A stretch of 62,017 bases of DNA, from contig URPV01000002.1 in assembly GCA_900549805.1 (NCBI GenBank), positions 1 to 62,017 on the forward strand, written 5' to 3'. Source of the DNA: an uncultured Veillonella sp. Its GTDB lineage: Bacteria > Bacillota > Negativicutes > Veillonellales > Veillonellaceae. The position numbers were made by a program, and so were the translations under genes. Position 1 is the stretch's first letter; every line of letters begins with the position of its first letter. Of this stretch, positions 57,127 through 62,017 are shown piece after piece. The notes beneath the pieces are model-generated. The model did not search any database and was not told the origin of the DNA. It saw only the letters and a list, made by a program, of their open reading frames with translations.

Positions 57127-59106
57127 ATGCAAAAACGCTGGTCTATTGAGCCTGACCACAGCCAGGAAGAGCTTCAGTTAGCAGCTGAACTCAAGGTGTC
57201 ACCTATTGTGGCCAAGCTACTTATTAATCGAGGACTAGGTGATCCGCATAAGGCCCGGCAATTTTTGGCGGCAGATATGGAGTCTCTGCTCAGTCCCTGG
57301 GACCTAAAAGGAATGCGTGAAGCGGTGGCTTGCGTGACCAAGACCATGGAAGAAGGCGGATCTATCGTGGTCTATGGGGATTATGATGTGGATGGTATCA
57401 CCGCCACCTCCATAGTCTATCGCTTTTTGAAACGTTGTGGAGCCTCTGTTTCTTACTATATTCCAGAAAGGCAGAGCGAGGGCTATGGTCTTAATTTAGA
57501 GGCCTTAGAAGGCCTTATAGCTAAGGGAACAGACTTAGTGATAACCGTAGATTGCGGTATTTCTTCTTATGATATCGTGGAAGCTGTGCGGGATCGCTTG
57601 GCTTTGGTTATCACGGACCATCATGAAGCACCATCCCTTATCCCGCGAGCAGTTGCCGTTGTTGACCACAAACAACCCAATTGTCCTTATCCAGATAAAA
57701 ACTTAGCTGGGGTAGGCGTGGCTTATAAGCTTTGTCAGGCCATTTGGCAGGAGAGGACGGGGGAAGTCTACCAAGCTGACTTAGATATTGTAGCGTTAGG
57801 AACGGTAGCCGATGTAGTGCCACTTGTGGGCGAAAATCGAATTTTGGTTAAGGCTGGGCTCAGTAAAATGCAGGTGCAACCTAACCGAGGCATAGAGGCT
57901 CTCATTGATGTAGCAGGTCTAAAGGATCGGAAAATTACGGTTGGTCATATAGGCTTTACCTTGGCACCGCGTCTCAATGCGGCTGGTCGTGTGGCTCATG
58001 CAACGCGAGCCGTGGAGCTCTTGACTACGCCTAGTCAGGAGGAGGCTTATGAAATTGCTGAAGAGTTACAGGAAACAAACTTAGAACGGCAGGCTTTGGA
58101 ACGGGATATCCATGAAATGGCTCGCCAAGATGTCCTCAAGCAAGGATCGGATGCAGATTATGTAGTGGTGGTAGGGGGCCAGGATTGGCATCCCGGTGTC
58201 ATCGGTATCGTAGCCTCCCGCCTGGTTGAGGAATTTTATAAGCCAACCTTAGTGATTTCTATTAAGGACGGTATCGGCAAGGGCTCTTGTCGATCTATTG
58301 ATAACTGTAATATGTACGAAGCGCTGCAATCGGCGGAAGATCTCTTGATTCAGTTTGGAGGTCACCAAGCAGCGGCAGGCTTTTCCATCAAGGAGGATAA
58401 GATTCCTGCCTTGCGAGACCGTTTGACCCAGTATTGTAAAGAACATCTATCGGAAACCGATTACCTACCCATTGTAGATATTGATAGTCAGGTAGCCATC
58501 GATGATATCGATGTGCCCCTCATCGAGGAGATAGAAACCCTAGAACCTTATGGCATGGCTAACCCCACTCCTGTGCTAGCTTTAGAGGAAGCAACTATTA
58601 GCGACCTCTTCCTCATGGGTCAGCAAAAAAAACATGCCAAGGTTCTCTTGGAAAGAGAGGATAGCACCATCGATGCTATCGCTTGGAATCGGCCTGATTT
58701 ACATGCTAGTTTCTTTCCTGGTGATCAGGTGAAGGTAGCTTTCACTGTACAGAAAAATGAGTGGAATGGGCATGTGAGTCCGCAACTCATGATTCAAGAT
58801 ATGGCCCTCTTGGAAGGGCGTTCTTTGACCCTCACTAAGGAAGGTTTGAGGGCTATGTACACTTACGTGCGCAACCTCCTTAAGGGTGGGTCTATGCCTA
58901 AGTTCCGGTTGGAAACGGAATTGATTCGACGGCGGCCAGAAGGGCAAACCATGCCGGAGGCTATGGCCTCTCTAGAAGTCTTTAAAGAACTCAATTTGTT
59001 AGTGGAAGAGACCACGGAAGAGGGCTTGGAATCCTATCGATGGCAACCGGCACAAGGACAGTTGCACCTGGAAACATCAATTACCTTTATGAAATATAGC
59101 GCCTGA
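57127..59106 (+). CDS. recJ: Single-stranded-DNA-specific exonuclease RecJ
   Basis: RecJ degrades single-stranded DNA 5' to 3' in recombination and repair. DHH-family motifs are YGDYDVDGITA (about 79-89), VDCGISS, ITDHHE (about 160-165), DHKQPNCPYP and LGTVADVVPL, with DHHA1 (GKGSCRSI and FGGHQAAAGFSI) further on and a C-terminal OB-like region. At 659 residues it is complete for the shorter RecJ type. ATG follows GGAAGGAGGGGCT. Its regulatory region carries PerR/Fur-like repeats, unusual for a repair nuclease. Confidence 0.95.
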   Translation: MQKRWSIEPDHSQEELQLAAELKVSPIVAKLLINRGLGDPHKARQFLAADMESLLSPWDLKGMREAVACVTKTMEEGGSIVVYGDYDVDGITATSIVYRFLKRCGASVSYYIPERQSEGYGLNLEALEGLIAKGTDLVITVDCGISSYDIVEAVRDRLALVITDHHEAPSLIPRAVAVVDHKQPNCPYPDKNLAGVGVAYKLCQAIWQERTGEVYQADLDIVALGTVADVVPLVGENRILVKAGLSKMQVQPNRGIEALIDVAGLKDRKITVGHIGFTLAPRLNAAGRVAHATRAVELLTTPSQEEAYEIAEELQETNLERQALERDIHEMARQDVLKQGSDADYVVVVGGQDWHPGVIGIVASRLVEEFYKPTLVISIKDGIGKGSCRSIDNCNMYEALQSAEDLLIQFGGHQAAAGFSIKEDKIPALRDRLTQYCKEHLSETDYLPIVDIDSQVAIDDIDVPLIEEIETLEPYGMANPTPVLALEEATISDLFLMGQQKKHAKVLLEREDSTIDAIAWNRPDLHASFFPGDQVKVAFTVQKNEWNGHVSPQLMIQDMALLEGRSLTLTKEGLRAMYTYVRNLLKGGSMPKFRLETELIRRRPEGQTMPEAMASLEVFKELNLLVEETTEEGLESYRWQPAQGQLHLETSITFMKYSA

Positions 59107-59166
59107 GTCATCAACTGATGAATTCTATGTATACCATCGAGTTGATTTGATTGAAAGGAGATGTCT

Positions 59167-61419
59167 ATGACTACGGAAAATCAAGAGGGGAAGGCCCTTG
59201 TAGAAAGCGCTAGCTTTAACAAGGACGAAGAAGTAGGTCATTTTTATGACCTTATTGGAGACTATCTACCAGCTGAGGATTGTCGAGACATTAAGGATGC
59301 CTTTGCACTAGCTGACGAAGCCCATAAGGATCAACGACGCGTCTCCGGCGAACCCTATATCATGCATCCCTTGGCCGTAGCTACCATCTTAGCTCACCTA
59401 CAGGTTGATAAGACGACTCTCATGGCAGCCCTCCTTCACGATGTGGTAGAGGATACCCCTTATACGGAAGAGGATCTTAAGACACGCTTTGGTGAGGAGG
59501 TAGCTTTCTTGGTCGATGGGGTGACCAAGTTGGAACAATTCCAATATGAAACCAAGGAAGACCGGCAGATGGAAAACTACCGCAAGATGATTTTGGCCAT
59601 GGCCAAGGATGTGCGTGTAGTTATCATCAAATTGGCCGACCGTCTGCATAATATGAGGACTCTCAAACATATGCGGTCGGACAAGCAAAAGCGTATAGCC
59701 CATGAGACTATGGAAATTTACGCGCCCTTAGCTCACCGGTTGGGGATTTTTAACATCAAGTGGGAATTGGAGGATCTCTCTTTCCGCTATTTGGAACCAG
59801 ATAAGTACTATGACTTAGTGGACCAAATGAAGCAGAAACGTCATACCCGTGAAGAAATCGTCAACGATACCATGAAGCACTTGCAGGAGGCCTTGGATCA
59901 AGCAGGTATTAAGGCCAACGTAAAGGGCCGTCCTAAACACTTCTGGTCCATCTATAAGAAGATGAAAAAGGACAATAAGGACCTATCCCAAATTTACGAC
60001 CAATATGCTGTGCGGGTTATTGTGGATACCGTGCAGGAATGCTATGCAGTTCTGGGTATTGCCCATGGCCTCTGGAAACCTTTGCCTCACCGCTTTAAGG
60101 ACTACATTTCCATGCCTAAGTCCAATGGCTACCAATCCCTCCATACTACTATCGTAGGGACAATGGGCCATCCTGTGGAAATCCAAATTCGCACCTGGGA
60201 TATGCATCGGGTTTCTGAATATGGGGTAGCAGCCCATTGGCGTTATAAGGAAGGCAACAAGGGGGGCGACAAGGATTTCGATAAAAAGGTGGCTTGGCTT
60301 CGTCAGGTCTTAGAATGGCAAGACACATCCAATCCGACTGAATTGATTAACGCCTTAAAGCTAGATGTGTTCTCCGGTGAGGTTTTCGTCTTTACCCCAA
60401 AGGGGGATGTGGTCAAGTTACCGAAAGGGTCGGTACCACTCGATTTTGCTTACCGCGTCCATACAGACGTGGGACATCGGACCGTAGGAGCCAAGGTTAA
60501 CGACAAGATGGTCCCTTTGGATTACCGTCTTCAAAATGGAGATATTGTTGAAATCATTACCTCTAAGACGGGTAAACCATCCTTGGACTGGCTTAGTATC
60601 GTAGGGTCTGCTGAATCTCGCAATAAGATTCGCAACTGGTTCAAAAAGGAAAACCGCGAAGAGAATATCGAGCAGGGACGGGAGGCCTTGGAACGGGAAG
60701 CTAAGCGCCTCGGCTACCACTGGAAAGAGCTCTCCTCTGATGAGTATTTAGAGGACGCTGCACGGGGCCTCAAGATGGGCTCTATTTCAGAAATGTTAGC
60801 CTCTGTTGGCTTTGGAGGGACCTCTTCCAATGCGGTTCTCCTTCGCTTGATCGAACGTCTCAAGAAGGACCATCATGAAGCGGCTAAAAAGACTGCTGAC
60901 AACACAGAAGTTATTGAGCGTCTCAAGGCCCGCAAGCAGGAAGCAGTACCTGCTAAGGGAGGGACAGGTATTTTGGTTAAGGGTGAATCGGGCCTTATGG
61001 TTCGTATGGCTCGTTGCTGTAATCCTGTGCCGGGAGATCCCATCATTGGTTTTATTACCAAGGGATCTGGCATTTCTGTCCATCGGGCTGACTGCCCTAA
61101 TATGCGGCCTGGTGCCTGTGATGTGGACCGCCTGATAGAGGTAGAATGGGATGGTGCTACCACAGAATCCTTCCAAGCAACCTTGGAATTGGATGCTTAT
61201 GACCGCAATGGCCTCTTGATGGATGTGATGGCAACCTTGTCAGAGCTTAAAATCAATGTCATTAATGTCAACTCTCGCCTAGATGAAGCGGAGAAACAAG
61301 TACACATGTCCTTGATTATTGATGTAAAAAACGTGCCACAATTGGAGTTTGTCATGACCAAGCTACGTCGTGTAAAAGATGTATACACCATTAGACGAAC
61401 CAAGGGAGGTGGTATGTAA
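59167..61419 (+). CDS. Bifunctional (p)ppGpp synthetase/hydrolase, RelA/SpoT family
   Basis: This enzyme makes and degrades the stringent-response alarmone. Domains in order are HD hydrolase (MHPLAVATILAHL, LLHDVVEDT, about 65-105), synthetase (PKSNGYQSLHTTI, about 318-330), TGS (VFTPKGDVVKLPKGSVPLDFA, about 400-420, here in two parts around K), a zinc-finger/helical stretch with CCNPVPGD, and ACT at the end. HD residues look intact, so hydrolysis is likely kept. ATG at 59167 has AAAGGAG six bases upstream; ATG at 59161 is too close. Length 750. Its stop overlaps the next start. Confidence 0.95.
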   Translation: MTTENQEGKALVESASFNKDEEVGHFYDLIGDYLPAEDCRDIKDAFALADEAHKDQRRVSGEPYIMHPLAVATILAHLQVDKTTLMAALLHDVVEDTPYTEEDLKTRFGEEVAFLVDGVTKLEQFQYETKEDRQMENYRKMILAMAKDVRVVIIKLADRLHNMRTLKHMRSDKQKRIAHETMEIYAPLAHRLGIFNIKWELEDLSFRYLEPDKYYDLVDQMKQKRHTREEIVNDTMKHLQEALDQAGIKANVKGRPKHFWSIYKKMKKDNKDLSQIYDQYAVRVIVDTVQECYAVLGIAHGLWKPLPHRFKDYISMPKSNGYQSLHTTIVGTMGHPVEIQIRTWDMHRVSEYGVAAHWRYKEGNKGGDKDFDKKVAWLRQVLEWQDTSNPTELINALKLDVFSGEVFVFTPKGDVVKLPKGSVPLDFAYRVHTDVGHRTVGAKVNDKMVPLDYRLQNGDIVEIITSKTGKPSLDWLSIVGSAESRNKIRNWFKKENREENIEQGREALEREAKRLGYHWKELSSDEYLEDAARGLKMGSISEMLASVGFGGTSSNAVLLRLIERLKKDHHEAAKKTADNTEVIERLKARKQEAVPAKGGTGILVKGESGLMVRMARCCNPVPGDPIIGFITKGSGISVHRADCPNMRPGACDVDRLIEVEWDGATTESFQATLELDAYDRNGLLMDVMATLSELKINVINVNSRLDEAEKQVHMSLIIDVKNVPQLEFVMTKLRRVKDVYTIRRTKGGGM

Positions 61420-62017
61420 TGTCCTTATCCTTTATGCGCCTAGTCCTAGGCGATTTGGGAACCAATTGTTATATTATTGGCGACCCCGATAGTCAGGAGG
61501 CTTTTGTTATCGATCCTGATGATGGTCCCGCTGTAGTCGATACCCTGAAGGAACGGGGACTTACCTGTGTAGGCATCCTCCTGACCCATGGTCATTCAGA
61601 TCATATTCACGGGGTACAGACCCTTATGGATACCTATGGGGCCCCTGTATATATACACGAGCGAGACTTACCTTGTCTCTATGACCCACAGGTTAACCTA
61701 TCGGCCCTTCATGGCAGGCCTGTGACTATCACAGGGGGGACCATTAAGACGGTTAAGGATGGTCAACACATAGGGTCTGGAAAAATGGATTTTCAGGTTC
61801 TTGAAACACCAGGTCATACGGTGGGTGGTGTCTGCTATTACATGGCACCAGCAGTTTTCGTAGGGGATACCCTGTTTAGGGAATCGGTAGGCCGTACCGA
61901 TTTTCCAGGGGGTAATTTTGAAACTTTGGTGCAATCTATTCGGACTAAGCTCTTTACCTTGCCAGATCAAACGATGGCCTATCCTGGTCATGGGCCAGAA
62001 ACACAAATCGCTTTTGA
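61419..62017 (+). CDS. Metallo-beta-lactamase-fold hydrolase, glyoxalase II-like (partial)
   Basis: The gene starts at ATG 61419, overlapping the preceding stop codon (TAATG), and runs off the window with 199 codons readable. The metal motif THGHSDHIHG (about 56-65), the later ETPGHTVGG (about 128-136), VGDTLF and the terminal YPGHGPET give the ligands of the YcbL/GloB-like small hydrolases. These act on glutathione- or other thiol-esters, but the substrate here is unknown. Only about ten residues should be missing, judged from the family length near 205-210. Confidence 0.9.
   Translation, partial: MSLSFMRLVLGDLGTNCYIIGDPDSQEAFVIDPDDGPAVVDTLKERGLTCVGILLTHGHSDHIHGVQTLMDTYGAPVYIHERDLPCLYDPQVNLSALHGRPVTITGGTIKTVKDGQHIGSGKMDFQVLETPGHTVGGVCYYMAPAVFVGDTLFRESVGRTDFPGGNFETLVQSIRTKLFTLPDQTMAYPGHGPETQIAF

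Noticed and set aside
1..62017. CRISPR array, insertion sequence, prophage, toxin-antitoxin or defence island
   Set aside because: No spaced repeat array, transposase, integrase, phage or restriction gene was recognised; the window is almost entirely conserved chromosomal genes.

Overview
The window reads as chromosomal housekeeping DNA from a strictly anaerobic, diderm Firmicute of the class Negativicutes, most likely Veillonella or a close relative. The strongest pointer is a methylmalonyl-CoA decarboxylase cluster (mmdA-mmdD-mmdC at 28856-31249), typical of succinate/lactate-fermenting Veillonellaceae. A small 2[4Fe-4S] ferredoxin, HydG, AckA and a formate/nitrite-type channel fit an anaerobic fermenter. 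This placement is inference from gene content; no search was run. Nearly all genes are on the + strand. The exceptions are a fumarylacetoacetase-family gene (7141-8040) and tmcAL (34090-35295).

Layout. 1-2745: end of an unknown gene, a MOSC protein, moaA, tRNA-Lys(CTT) and a rarD gene broken near its 3' end. 2866-11746: thrC, a DMT exporter, the 5' stub of a radical SAM gene, an FNT channel, MscL with a zinc-ribbon tail, an FAH-family enzyme, glnS, an unknown secreted protein, DUF3793 and flavodoxin. 11924-14943: a RuBisCO-like protein, walJ-type hydrolase, rlmH and a CBS-pair protein. 15150-28688: tig, clpP-clpX, lon, engB, a polyprenyl synthase, tatC, valS, folC and an O-antigen-ligase-like protein. 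28856-31924: mmd genes and ferredoxin. 32081-38724: lspA-rluD-pyrR, tmcAL, a membrane-anchored unknown, ackA, maf and radC. 38843-45213: mreB-mreC-mreD-mrdA-minD-rodA, a rod/envelope cluster. 45252-51050: B12-binding radical SAM protein, DUF2344 partner, rng, mntP, rplU-prp-rpmA. 51282-55224: Fe3+-siderophore/heme-type ABC importer with a Fur-like box. 55422-62017: hydG, recJ, a RelA/SpoT synthetase-hydrolase and a metallo-beta-lactamase-fold protein cut by the window end.

Many genes are translationally coupled (TAATG or ATGA overlaps, spacings of a few bases). Operons end in clear intrinsic terminators. Promoters often show a TGnTATAAT extended -10. The points most worth following are: the lone RuBisCO-like protein with a KDDHG motif where RuBisCO has KDDE; the mmd cluster without its beta subunit gene; Fur/PerR-like boxes before ferredoxin, the ABC importer and recJ; the radical SAM/DUF2344/RNase G module; the zinc-ribbon MscL and the N-terminally extended TatC; and two decayed genes. 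No rRNA, CRISPR array, insertion sequence, prophage or plasmid feature was seen.
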